From Tabrizicola sp. (lineage in GTDB: Bacteria > Pseudomonadota > Alphaproteobacteria > Rhodobacterales > Rhodobacteraceae): a stretch of DNA of 64,000 nt. The number at the start of each line of letters is the position of its first letter. Positions within the stretch are counted from its first letter, which is position 1. Below are positions 15,377-23,517 of this stretch, piece by piece. The DNA lies in assembly GCF_030694085.1 (NCBI RefSeq), contig NZ_JAUXZE010000046.1:62001-126000 (forward strand), in the 5' to 3' direction. The notes below the pieces were generated by a model. The model ran no database searches, was not told the DNA's origin, and saw nothing but the letters and a program-made list of their open reading frames with translations. The translations under genes were made by a program, and so were the position numbers.

Positions 15377-16690
15377 TCAAAACACGACCACGTCGGGGTC
15401 AAGCACATTCGCCCCGCCAATGGGCCGGACGCCCTCGGGCGCATGCCAGGGGTCAAGCCGGATGTGGCGGGTCGTGCCGCCGGGGGCTTCGAGCAGAAGG
15501 AGGGCAGCGGCGGTTAGTTCGTAAGTGGCAAGGTCCTGCGGGCTGCCGTTGATCGCCAGGATGCGGTCGCCCTTGGCCAGCCCGGCAAGGAGGGCGGGGG
15601 AGTTGTCGGTCAATGCGGTGATGGTGCCTTGGGGGTCAAGGGTCACGCCCAACGCGGCGAAGGTGTAGGCGGGAACCGTGGCCGGGGCGCGGGCGACCTC
15701 GCGGGTGCGCAGGCCGGTGGGTTCGGCTTGGGTCAGCGTGAGGGTCAGGGTCTGGGACTGCCCGGCGCGGATGACGGTGAGCGTCGCCTGACCCACGGTG
15801 CTGGCGGCCTCGATGGCAAAGGCGAAGTCGCCGGGATTGGTGAGGGGCGTGCCGTCGGTGGTGGCAAGGATGTCGCCCGCATGCAGGCCAGCTGCTTCGG
15901 CCAGGCTGCCGGGGGCGATGGCGTCGATCAGAAGACCACCGGGCTGGACGCCCAGCGTCCTTGCGATCTGGCGGTCGACCGGGCGGACGGTCAGGCCTAG
16001 GGTCGGGAACGGGAGCAGGGTTTCGTCGATCAGCCCGGTGACGATGCGCGTCAGTTCCGCCGAGGGGATGGCATAGGCGATGCCGACGAACATCCGGCTG
16101 CCGTCGGCGATGCGGGAGTTCATGCCCAGAAGGCGGCCTTCGGCATCGACCAGCGGCCCTCCCGAAGAGCCGGGGTTCACGGCGGCGTCGTGCTGCAGCA
16201 TCAGCATCGGGACGGCGATGTCGGTCTGGCGCGCGAGGGTGGAAATGCGACCCTCGGTCAGGGTGAACTCGATCCCCAGGGGCGCGCCAAGGGCGAAGAC
16301 CTCGTCGCCCAGATGCGGAGCGGTCGGGGCGAGGGGCAGGCCTGGGGCGTCCATCGGCAGCGAGATCACGGCCACGTCGCGGACGGGGTCGCGGGCGATG
16401 ACAAGGGCGGTCAGGTCGGTGCCGTGACGGTCGATCAGGCGAACTTCGTCGGCGGTGCCGACGACATGGGCGTTGGTCACGGCGACGGTGCCGTCGGTCC
16501 AGACGAAGGCCGAACCGAGGAAACGGTCCTGGGCATCGGCGGAGCGGACGGTGAAGACCTTGTCCATCGCGGCATCAAGCGGCGAGGCGCTGGCCGGGCT
16601 GAGGAGCGCGACCAGCGCCAGGACCACAAGCGCGGCCAGCGCCTCGATGAATTTCAGCGGTCTTTGCCGCTTTTCCGACTTTGCCTGCAT
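15377..16690 (-). CDS. HtrA/DegP-like serine protease with two PDZ domains
   Basis: A 437-residue protein with an N-terminal hydrophobic segment (about 14-36, signal or anchor), an S1C protease domain with His75 (TNAHVV), Asp105 (RDVAVISL) and Ser176 (NPGSSGGPL), and two PDZ-like regions (about 225-300 and 330-400, the second with LAKGDRILAINGSPQ). Such proteases degrade or sense misfolded envelope proteins in the periplasm. ATG 16690 was chosen because it puts the hydrophobic segment at the N-terminus. First gene of a four-gene operon with the two-component system and patatin; its promoter is divergent from the PPC-like/caspase 2 pair. Confidence 0.88.
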   Translation of the reverse strand: MQAKSEKRQRPLKFIEALAALVVLALVALLSPASASPLDAAMDKVFTVRSADAQDRFLGSAFVWTDGTVAVTNAHVVGTADEVRLIDRHGTDLTALVIARDPVRDVAVISLPMDAPGLPLAPTAPHLGDEVFALGAPLGIEFTLTEGRISTLARQTDIAVPMLMLQHDAAVNPGSSGGPLVDAEGRLLGMNSRIADGSRMFVGIAYAIPSAELTRIVTGLIDETLLPFPTLGLTVRPVDRQIARTLGVQPGGLLIDAIAPGSLAEAAGLHAGDILATTDGTPLTNPGDFAFAIEAASTVGQATLTVIRAGQSQTLTLTLTQAEPTGLRTREVARAPATVPAYTFAALGVTLDPQGTITALTDNSPALLAGLAKGDRILAINGSPQDLATYELTAAALLLLEAPGGTTRHIRLDPWHAPEGVRPIGGANVLDPDVVVF

Positions 16691-16752
16691 TGGGGAAACC
16701 CTTGATCTGCCTCGATGCGCCGTTGCTAGCGGGGCGGGTGCGGCGGGTCCCG

Positions 16753-16767
16753 TGACAAAGGCTGTCA
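16753..16767. promoter_or_regulatory. TGAC-N4-TTTGTCA site in the divergent HtrA / caspase 2 promoter
   Basis: Plus strand TGACAAAGGCTGTCA, minus strand TGACAGCCTTTGTCA. It lies 62 nt upstream of the HtrA start and 74 nt upstream of the PPC-like start, well placed to control both operons. Shares TGAC and TTTGTCA with the sites at 11641 and 39076. Confidence 0.6.
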
Positions 16768-16841
16768 TCTGGAATTCCTGCATTTACAGGGGCGAAGTGG
16801 GGCCGCATGGTCGGTGCAACAAAAGCCGGACGAGTATTCCC

Positions 16842-17459
16842 ATGCGCCAATTCCTTGCTGCCTGTCTTGTGACCGTGTCCCTGCCCGCCTGGGCCGAGGG
16901 GCCGTCGCCGGTGAAGATCGCCGAAGTGTCCGCGCGGCTTTATGCGGCGGGGATGGACGCGGGTGATCCGATTCTGGTCCTGTCGGCGGCAAAGCTGCGC
17001 AAGGGTCTGGGCTTGGTTCCGGGTGATCGGGTGGCGGTGGACGGGGTGGCCGGACAGGGCGCGCCGCTTGGCTGGGAGGAGATGCTGGCCCAGGCCACCG
17101 CTTTGGCGGCGGGGGATGAGGTGGTGCTGGGGCTGATCGAGGATGCCTCGGTCGAGATGTCGAAGGGCGTCGCCTCGGGGCCGGTCTACAACATCGGGTC
17201 TTTGGGGAACGGGAAAGGCGACACCTATCCGCCGATCGAGTTCCGGGGTGGGGAATATGCCGAGGTGTATGTTGAGGCGAAGGCGGCCACGAACCTGAAC
17301 CTTGCGATCTATGACGACAGGGGGCGGCTGGTCTGTTCGGACACCGACATCAGCCATATCGCCTATTGCGGCTGGACCCCGGCCAGCGCTGGGAGTTTCA
17401 CGCTGAAAGTGGAAAACAAGGGTCCGGCGGCGGCGGACTATGCGTTGATGACGAACTGA
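16842..17459 (+). CDS. Small secreted PPC-like protein 1, coupled to caspase 2
   Basis: A 205-residue protein with signal peptide (AWA-EG, residue 18), a helical N-terminal part (LYAAGMDAGDPILVLSAAKL and a second helix pair ending LGLIEDA) and a C-terminal beta-rich domain (YAEVYVEAKAATNLNLAIYD) that resembles bacterial pre-peptidase C-terminal (PPC) domains. Two cysteines 13 apart (VCSDTD...YCGWTP) probably form a disulfide. Paralogues of the same architecture lie at 38389-39069 and 39177-39992. Its stop overlaps the caspase 2 start (ATGA), which implies a shared product ratio. Partner, chaperone or substrate of the caspase are all possible; no catalytic motif is visible. Confidence 0.75.
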   Translation: MRQFLAACLVTVSLPAWAEGPSPVKIAEVSARLYAAGMDAGDPILVLSAAKLRKGLGLVPGDRVAVDGVAGQGAPLGWEEMLAQATALAAGDEVVLGLIEDASVEMSKGVASGPVYNIGSLGNGKGDTYPPIEFRGGEYAEVYVEAKAATNLNLAIYDDRGRLVCSDTDISHIAYCGWTPASAGSFTLKVENKGPAAADYALMTN

Positions 17460-19510
17460 TGAAAACCTTTTTCATCATTGCCCTGTGCCTGACCGCCCTG
17501 CCCGCCCTGGCGCGCGAGAACCATGCGCTGCTGATCGGGGCGAACCAGTATCCGGCGCTGGAGGAACGCTGGTGGCTTAAGGGGCCGGCGAATGACGTGC
17601 AACTGGTCGCGACCTATCTGACCAGCGAGGCGCCCGTGCGCTTTGCCGTCGAGAACGTGACGGTGCTGTCGGACGGCGTAGCGGGGGCCGAGGCCCCGAC
17701 GCTGGCGGCGATCCGGGGGGCGTTTGCGGAATTGACGGCAGAGGTGCAGCCGGGGGATTTCGTCTACCTGCATTTCTCGGGCCACGGGACGCAGGCCCCG
17801 GCGCTGGACCCCGCGACGGAACTGGACGGGTTGGACGAGTTGTTCCTGCCGGTGGACATCGGGCCGTGGTCGGATCAGGTGGGCGCGGTGGAGAACGCGC
17901 TGGTCGATGACGAGATCGGGGCGCTGATCGACGGGCTGCGGGCCAGGGGCGCGCATGTCTGGGCGGTGTTTGATTCGTGTCATTCGGGGACAGCGACGCG
18001 GGCGGTCGAAGCCGGGGATGAGGTCAGGGTCCGCCAACTGCCGCCCGAGGCGCTGGGGATTGACATGGATGGGGTTGAGGTCACGCGCTCGGTCGAGCCG
18101 CGGGCCACCGAGGCTCCGTTTGATGCGGGCACGGGTGAGGGGTCGTTCGTCGCCTTCTTCGCGGCGCAGACCAACGAGGTGACACCGGAAAAGAACCTGC
18201 CCAAGGGCAAGCCGGGGCGGAAGCCGCAGGGGGTGTTCACCTGGACGCTGATGGAGGTGCTGGCAGAGTATCCGAACGCGACCTATGGGCAGGTCGGGCA
18301 AGAGGTGCTGCGGCGCTATGCGGTGAAGAACCTGGCGAAATCGACGCCGCTGTTCGAGGGCGATCTGGATCAGGTGGTCTTTGGCGGTGCGGGCGGGGCA
18401 CGGGTCTCGCAATGGCAGGCGGAGGTTTCCGACGCGGGCTTTACCATCCCGGCGGGGGTCTTGCATGGGTTGTCCGAGGGCGCCGTGCTGGCAGTGATGG
18501 GCAGCGCGGCGGATGCGGATGCGGACGCGCTGGGGTTTGTGGAATTGACGTCGGTGGAGACCTTTGCCTCGGTTGCGGTTGGGGTGGAAAAGGATGGGAA
18601 GGTCCTGCCCGCCGACCTGCCCAGGGGCGTCACGCTGCGCAAGCTGGATGAAGCCTTGGACTTTACCCTGACGGTGGCGCTGCCACCCGCAGGCTCGGCC
18701 CCTGCGGATGCCGTGCTGGCGGCGCTGGAGGCATTGCGGGTGGCTGCCGGTCCTCGGCTGAGTTTCGTGGCGGCAGACCAGGACGCTGACCTTCGCCTTG
18801 CCGTGTTGCCCGACAGCCCAAGGCAGGATGCCGTCTGGGTGCTGCCCGCGACCGGGCTGGCGGAGGATCTGGCGACGACCCCCTCGGTTTCGACCGGAGA
18901 CAAGGACGGGGCGGAACTGGCGGCGGTGCTGGCCGATACGCTGGTCACGATGGCGCGGGCGCAGAACCTGCTGAAGCTGGCGGGGGCGGTGGGGGCCTCG
19001 AACCCGGATGTAAGGGTCGAGTTGCTGACGCGCACGCCCGAGGATCGCACCTTGCGCCCGCTCCCCTTTGCGCCGGTGCCAGTGCTGTTGCCGGATGACG
19101 AGGTGCATGTGCTGGCCCGCAACACCGGCGACGGGCCGGTGGACGTGAACGTGTTGTACATCGGCGCGGACTGGTCGATCAGCCACTGGTTCTCGGGCCG
19201 GTTGCAGCCGGGGGACGAGTTGAAGAAAGGGCTGTTCAAGATTTCTGCCGATGTGCTGGGGCAAGAGCGGATGCTGGTCGTGGTCACCCCCGCGCGTCCG
19301 CAAAGCCCGGTCGAGGATCTGAGCTATCTGGCGCAGGACGCGCTGGACCGGACGCGGGCGGTGGGCGGCTCGGCCTTTGGTGACGCGCTGGCAGAAGCCG
19401 GGTTCGGCATCACGACACGGGGCGCGGTGGCCTTGACGGATGAGAGCGCGGTCGGCGGGCCGGGGCCTGCGATCCTGCAGCTTGAAGTGCGGACAAGGGC
19501 GGCGGAGTGA
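17459..19510 (+). CDS. Secreted caspase-like protease (orthocaspase) 2
   Basis: A 683-residue peptidase C14-family protein with signal peptide (ALA-RE, residue 18). The catalytic domain begins HALLIGANQY; catalytic residues are His109 (LHFSGHGTQ) and Cys174 (VFDSCHSGT). The C-terminal half has NTGDGPVDVNVLYIGADW, matching the equivalent part of caspase 1, so the two are paralogues with the same layout. ATG 17459 lies inside the stop of the PPC-like gene (ATGA). The chosen start is the one giving a signal peptide. Acting in the periplasm or outside is inferred from the signal peptide. Confidence 0.88.
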   Translation: MKTFFIIALCLTALPALARENHALLIGANQYPALEERWWLKGPANDVQLVATYLTSEAPVRFAVENVTVLSDGVAGAEAPTLAAIRGAFAELTAEVQPGDFVYLHFSGHGTQAPALDPATELDGLDELFLPVDIGPWSDQVGAVENALVDDEIGALIDGLRARGAHVWAVFDSCHSGTATRAVEAGDEVRVRQLPPEALGIDMDGVEVTRSVEPRATEAPFDAGTGEGSFVAFFAAQTNEVTPEKNLPKGKPGRKPQGVFTWTLMEVLAEYPNATYGQVGQEVLRRYAVKNLAKSTPLFEGDLDQVVFGGAGGARVSQWQAEVSDAGFTIPAGVLHGLSEGAVLAVMGSAADADADALGFVELTSVETFASVAVGVEKDGKVLPADLPRGVTLRKLDEALDFTLTVALPPAGSAPADAVLAALEALRVAAGPRLSFVAADQDADLRLAVLPDSPRQDAVWVLPATGLAEDLATTPSVSTGDKDGAELAAVLADTLVTMARAQNLLKLAGAVGASNPDVRVELLTRTPEDRTLRPLPFAPVPVLLPDDEVHVLARNTGDGPVDVNVLYIGADWSISHWFSGRLQPGDELKKGLFKISADVLGQERMLVVVTPARPQSPVEDLSYLAQDALDRTRAVGGSAFGDALAEAGFGITTRGAVALTDESAVGGPGPAILQLEVRTRAAE

Positions 19511-19567
19511 TCCTTGCAAGTGATTGATCTGGTTCACTTGCTGCGCAGCATTGCCGCAGCATTGCCG

Positions 19568-19593
19568 TAGGGTTTCTGCGCAGCGAAACCCTA
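19568..19593. terminator. Bidirectional hairpin between caspase 2 and the MFS gene
   Basis: TAGGGTTTC (19568-19576) pairs perfectly with GAAACCCTA (19585-19593) around an 8-nt loop. It overlaps the stop codon of the convergent MFS gene and lies 57 nt after the caspase 2 stop. Two direct GCAGCATTGCC units precede it (about 19543-19565). Confidence 0.6.
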
Positions 19594-20781
19594 GCGGCGG
19601 TCGGCGACCCAAAGCGCGGTGGCGCCGATCAGCGAAGCGGCCACCCCCAGAAGCGCGACGGCTCCATAGCCTGCCAGAGTTGTGCCCAGGGCAAAGCAGG
19701 TCGCGGCGGTCACGTCCCCGGCCAGCCGTTGCACCGCCATGAGCGAGGCCCCGGCCCCGGGCCGGTCGGCCAGCAGGTCCTGCAGATAGGCAATGGGGAC
19801 GGTCAGGGTCACGGCGCCCCCGATTGCGCCGGGCAGGACCAGAAGCCAGACGAAGGGTGAGCCCGCAAGGACCGGCAACAGGGCGACATGCAGGCTGTAA
19901 AGCGCCGCCCCGGCGAAGATCAGGCGGGTGCGGGGGATGCCGCGCGTGAGGCTGGGGATCAGCAGCATGAACGGCACCTCCAGCCCGGCTACAAGGCCGA
20001 CGTACAGCGCCACATCCGCCGTCCCTCGTCCGACCGCAGGCACCATGATCAGCGAGATGATCGCCATGTACACGGTCGAGGCGCTGAAGACCGCGCCCAG
20101 GGCAAAGACCCTGGCGGCGATGCGGGGGCGGCCGATCTCGGCCAGGGCGGCGCGGAAACTGAGGCCGCTGGGGCGGTCGTCCCAAGGCACCGACCTGTCG
20201 GCGGGCCAGAGGCGGAGGACGGCCAGCAGCATCAGCGCGGTAAGGGCCATGCCGACCGGAAAGATCATCGTGATCCTGGCCCCGGCGGCGAAGGCCAGGG
20301 ACCAGAGCGGCAAGACGACGACGAAGGGCGCGGCGAAAAGGGCGCGGATCACCGCCATGATGCCGTCGCGCTGGTCGACCGGGTGGCGGGTCGCGGCAAG
20401 GCGGGCCAGGGCAAAGACCTGGCCGAAGGTGATGCTGCTGACCGGAACCAGAAGTGCCACGGTCAGGGCAAAGAACCAGGGGCCGGGCGTGACGGTCATC
20501 AACCCTGTGCCGAGGAGAAGCGACAGGACGGCGGTCAGCGTCACCTTGCGGCGGTTCGCGGTCTGGTCGGCGCGGATGCCGCCGATGACCGAGGCTGCCA
20601 CGGACACCAGCGACGACAGCGCGAGAAGGACGGCATAGCCCCGGTCGCCAAAGCCGAAGGTATTGACGGCCAGGGTCGAGATATAGGGGCCGAAGGCGCA
20701 GGCCACCGCGCCCTGCAATGCCATGATCAGGCCTGCTGCACGCAAGGCGGGGTCGGTCAGGCACAGGCGGATGGCGGACAT
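19591..20781 (-). CDS. MFS transporter, sugar-efflux (SetA-like) type
   Basis: A 396-residue integral membrane protein with about 12 hydrophobic segments and the MFS loop motif GGIRADQTANRRK between TM2 and TM3. The overall pattern resembles sugar-efflux MFS proteins of the Set type, but substrate cannot be assigned. ATG 20781 (MSAIRLCL) is preferred over an upstream TTG that adds only a basic stretch. It is downstream of the flavoprotein gene at 20820 on the same strand (38-nt gap) and may be co-transcribed. Confidence 0.8.
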   Translation of the reverse strand: MSAIRLCLTDPALRAAGLIMALQGAVACAFGPYISTLAVNTFGFGDRGYAVLLALSSLVSVAASVIGGIRADQTANRRKVTLTAVLSLLLGTGLMTVTPGPWFFALTVALLVPVSSITFGQVFALARLAATRHPVDQRDGIMAVIRALFAAPFVVVLPLWSLAFAAGARITMIFPVGMALTALMLLAVLRLWPADRSVPWDDRPSGLSFRAALAEIGRPRIAARVFALGAVFSASTVYMAIISLIMVPAVGRGTADVALYVGLVAGLEVPFMLLIPSLTRGIPRTRLIFAGAALYSLHVALLPVLAGSPFVWLLVLPGAIGGAVTLTVPIAYLQDLLADRPGAGASLMAVQRLAGDVTAATCFALGTTLAGYGAVALLGVAASLIGATALWVADRR

Positions 20782-20819
20782 GGGCCGTTGGCTATCCCGG
20801 CGCTTCTGCCGCCGCAAGG

Positions 20820-22226
20820 TCAGTCGGGAATGACCTTGCCGGGGTTCATCAAGTTCTTCGGGTCAAGCGCGTGTTTGACGGCCCGCATCACGTCCAGCGC
20901 CACGGGGTCCTTGCGGCGTCGCATCGACGGCAGTTTCGACAGGCCAACCCCGTGTTCAGCCGAAAAGCTGCCGCCGAGGTCAGAGACCACATCCTCGATG
21001 GCTTCCAGCACCGTGTCCTTGAGTGCCTTGTCATCGCGGGTCGGATAGGCGGTGAAATGCAGGTTGCCGTCGCCCAGATGCGCGACGGTGATGGTCCGCG
21101 CGCCGGGATCGAGGGCTTCCAGTCGCGCAATGGCACGGGTCAGGAAGGGTTCGACCTTGTCGAGCGGCAGGCAGACGTCGGTGTCCACCTCGGGATGCAG
21201 CCCGACCCCGATTTCGGCTGCCGCTTCGCGCCGCGCCCACATCGCCCGGCGCTGCTGTTCGTTGCGGGCGAGGACGGCGTCGGTGACAAGGCCTGCCTCC
21301 AGCATCTCGGCCAGGATGGTTTCCAGCGTGGTGACAAGGGGGATCTCGCCATTGGCGTCGGGGGTGGCCTCTGCAGGGACAGTGGTCGCGGCCTCGATCA
21401 GGATGGTGACGTCGGGGATGTGGTCGAACGGCAGGCCAAGGTCGGGGCGGGCTTCACGGAGGCGCTCGGAGTAGGTGCGGGGCATGAATTCGAACGCCTC
21501 GACCCGGTTTCCAGTGGCTTCCTGCACGCGGTTCAGCAGGGTGAGCGCATCGGTCAGCGACCGGGCGGCGACAGTTGCGGTGGCATGCGCCCTGGGCGCC
21601 GGAACCAGCTTCATCACGGCGGCGGTGATGATGCCCAGGGTGCCCTCGGCACCAATGAAAAGGTTTTTCAGATCGTAGCCGGAGTTGTCCTTGTGCAGTT
21701 CGGACATCAGGTTCAGCACGCGGCCATCGGGCAGCACCACCTCCAGCCCCAGGCACAAGCCGCGGGTCGAGCCATAGCGCAGCACATTCGACCCGCCCGC
21801 GTTGGTGGCAAGGACCCCGCCCAGCATCGCCGACCCCCGGGCGCCGAACCAGAGCGGGAAGTAAAGTCCTTCCTTTTCAGCGGCTTCATGCAGACGGGTA
21901 AGGATGACGCCTGCCTCGACGATCACCAGCCTGGCGTCGCGCTTGACCTCGCGGATACGGTTCAGGCGTTCCAGCGAGAGGAGAATCCCGCCCCGCGTCA
22001 TCGTCCCCCCGACAAGGCCAGTGTTGCCGGAAATGGGGATGACGGCGACGCCATGTTGCGCAGCAATTCGGACGCAGTCAGCGACCTCGGCGGTTGATCC
22101 GGGACGGGCAACGGCCACGGGAGACCCCTGGTAGCGACCCATCCAGTCACGCGCATAGCGGTCCATGTCGGAGCCGGTCAGGAGGTTGGCGGCACCGACT
22201 GCGGCAGCAAGTTCAGTGGTCAGCAT
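20820..22226 (-). CDS. FAD-linked D-2-hydroxyacid dehydrogenase (GlcD/D2HGDH type)
   Basis: A 468-residue flavoprotein with the PCMH-type FAD-binding domain (PISGNTGLVGG at about 63-73, GGVLATNAGGSN around 136-147, FIGAEGTLGIIT around 191-202) and a C-terminal FAD-oxidase domain (HLGDGNLHF, FSAEHGVGLSK, LDPKNLMNPGK). The family oxidises D-lactate, glycolate or D-2-hydroxyglutarate and passes electrons to ETF or quinone; this member most resembles D-2-hydroxyglutarate/D-lactate dehydrogenases. It starts 1 nt downstream of the XRE-cupin regulator gene and probably shares its transcript. Confidence 0.88.
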   Translation of the reverse strand: MLTTELAAAVGAANLLTGSDMDRYARDWMGRYQGSPVAVARPGSTAEVADCVRIAAQHGVAVIPISGNTGLVGGTMTRGGILLSLERLNRIREVKRDARLVIVEAGVILTRLHEAAEKEGLYFPLWFGARGSAMLGGVLATNAGGSNVLRYGSTRGLCLGLEVVLPDGRVLNLMSELHKDNSGYDLKNLFIGAEGTLGIITAAVMKLVPAPRAHATATVAARSLTDALTLLNRVQEATGNRVEAFEFMPRTYSERLREARPDLGLPFDHIPDVTILIEAATTVPAEATPDANGEIPLVTTLETILAEMLEAGLVTDAVLARNEQQRRAMWARREAAAEIGVGLHPEVDTDVCLPLDKVEPFLTRAIARLEALDPGARTITVAHLGDGNLHFTAYPTRDDKALKDTVLEAIEDVVSDLGGSFSAEHGVGLSKLPSMRRRKDPVALDVMRAVKHALDPKNLMNPGKVIPD

Positions 22227-22227
22227 G

Positions 22228-22884
22228 TCAGCCCTGCGGATAGGCGATCACCGACAGGTAGCGCGCCGGCAGCTTGACCAGCGTTTCCGGCCCGTGTGGG
22301 GAATCGGCGTCGAAGAACAGGCTGTCGCCGGGTTTCAGCGGGTAAACCTGGTCGCCATGCCGGTAGTCGACCTCGCCCTCAAGCATGTAGAGCAGCTCCA
22401 GCCCCTCGTGCTGGAAGGCGGGGAAGGTGTCGCTCTCGGTCGTCAGGGTGATGATGTAGGGCTCGACCACCACGCCCGAGTTGTTCGAGCCGATGTGGCC
22501 CAGCAGGTTGTACTGGTGGCCGGCGCGGGTGCCGCGACGTTCGATTTCCACATGCTCACCGGCGCGGACGTGCTGCGCCTCGCGGCGTTCCTCATAGCTG
22601 CGGAAGAAGGCGGTGACGGGGACGGAAAAGGCGTGGCTCAGGACCTGAAGCGTGGTCAGCGAGGGCGAGGTGTTGCCGTTCTCGATTTTCGAGAGCATGC
22701 CGATGGACAGGCCGGTGACATTGGCGAGGTCCGCGACAGTCATTCCCTGCTGGCGGCGGAAATTTCGCACCTCGCGCCCGATGGCGGCTTCCAGGTTGCG
22801 CTCGGTGATCTCGCGGACACGGTGCGGGTCCTGGTCGAAGGCGGGTTTGCCGCGCGGAAGCGAGTTGGCGGTGCCATCGGACAT
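22228..22884 (-). CDS. XRE-family regulator with C-terminal cupin domain
   Basis: A 218-residue regulator: helix-turn-helix about residues 35-90 (GMTVADLANVTGLSIGMLSK, IENGNTSPSLTTLQ) and a cupin_2 sensor domain (HEGLELLYMLEGEVDYRHGD, GDSLFFDADSPHGPE). This architecture is frequent in regulators of amino acid, polyamine or amine catabolism. It sits immediately downstream of the sarcosine oxidase operon and 1 nt before the D-2-hydroxyacid dehydrogenase gene, so either may be its target. ATG 22884 is used; an in-frame ATG 13 codons earlier is possible. Confidence 0.85.
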   Translation of the reverse strand: MSDGTANSLPRGKPAFDQDPHRVREITERNLEAAIGREVRNFRRQQGMTVADLANVTGLSIGMLSKIENGNTSPSLTTLQVLSHAFSVPVTAFFRSYEERREAQHVRAGEHVEIERRGTRAGHQYNLLGHIGSNNSGVVVEPYIITLTTESDTFPAFQHEGLELLYMLEGEVDYRHGDQVYPLKPGDSLFFDADSPHGPETLVKLPARYLSVIAYPQG

Positions 22885-22956
22885 GAGGAAACCCCGCAGT
22901 GAAACCAATACCTCTGATTTCACTACCGGGAAACACGCCGTCAGGCAAGTCTGACG

Positions 22957-23517
22957 CTACCAGAGCGCGTGTGCGGCGGTCTCCACTGCGTGCAGCAGGC
23001 TTTCGGCGCTGGAGCGGGGGCCATAGATCCGGGCGGTCCCAGGGCCGTGCTTGATCAGGTAGACGCCCAGATGTTCGATCACCGTGCGCGTGGCGTGGCC
23101 TTGCGGGACGGCGGGAAAATCCACGTTGCAAAGCCGCTCCAGCAGCGGGGCCAGATCGGGGGCCGCAACGTCGAAGGCCACCCAGGCGTCGGTCTGTTCG
23201 GTAATACTGGCTGCATCGCCAAGGGCGGCTTTCAGCATGTCGGCAATCAACTCGTGCGAGGCGAAAGGGGCCTCGACGAACCACATCTCGGGGGCGACCC
23301 AGAAGGCGCTGTAGGGCGTGCCTTGGCTGTGCGTGGCCGGGCCGGGCAAGTGTAGACCGGCGGCCCGTGCGGAAGCCGACAGGTTTGCCATCCGGCCCTT
23401 GCGGGCGGCGACCGAGGCCAGGGCGACGTCGGTCCGTTCGCTGATGGTCAGCGGGCCGTGTGTGACGGTCGCGGGGTCCCGCCGCCCAAGTGCGGTCATT
23501 GCCATGAGACTAGCCAC
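22957..23517 (-). CDS. soxG: Sarcosine oxidase gamma subunit
   Basis: A 186-residue protein matching the small gamma subunit of heterotetrameric sarcosine oxidase (YSAFWVAPEMWFVE, HLGVYLIKHGPGTARIYGPR). The gamma subunit is structural and helps hold the covalent FMN at the alpha-beta interface. The GTG start overlaps the soxA stop by 8 nt; an ATG four codons in is an alternative. Last gene of the soxBDAG operon. Confidence 0.88.
   Translation of the reverse strand: MASLMAMTALGRRDPATVTHGPLTISERTDVALASVAARKGRMANLSASARAAGLHLPGPATHSQGTPYSAFWVAPEMWFVEAPFASHELIADMLKAALGDAASITEQTDAWVAFDVAAPDLAPLLERLCNVDFPAVPQGHATRTVIEHLGVYLIKHGPGTARIYGPRSSAESLLHAVETAAHALW

Noticed and set aside
8568..19510. A bacterial gasdermin in the caspase/trypsin cluster
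   Set aside because: Known bacterial gasdermins lie beside such proteases, so I looked for one; every frame in the block is accounted for, and the only membrane-acting candidate is the patatin lipoprotein.
17438..20764. A 1108-residue minus-strand open frame opposite caspase 2
   Set aside because: It is the antisense shadow of caspase 2 and an offset frame of the MFS gene: very high Arg/Pro/His/Gln content, no domains, and both real genes have signal or membrane features and intact catalytic or transport motifs.
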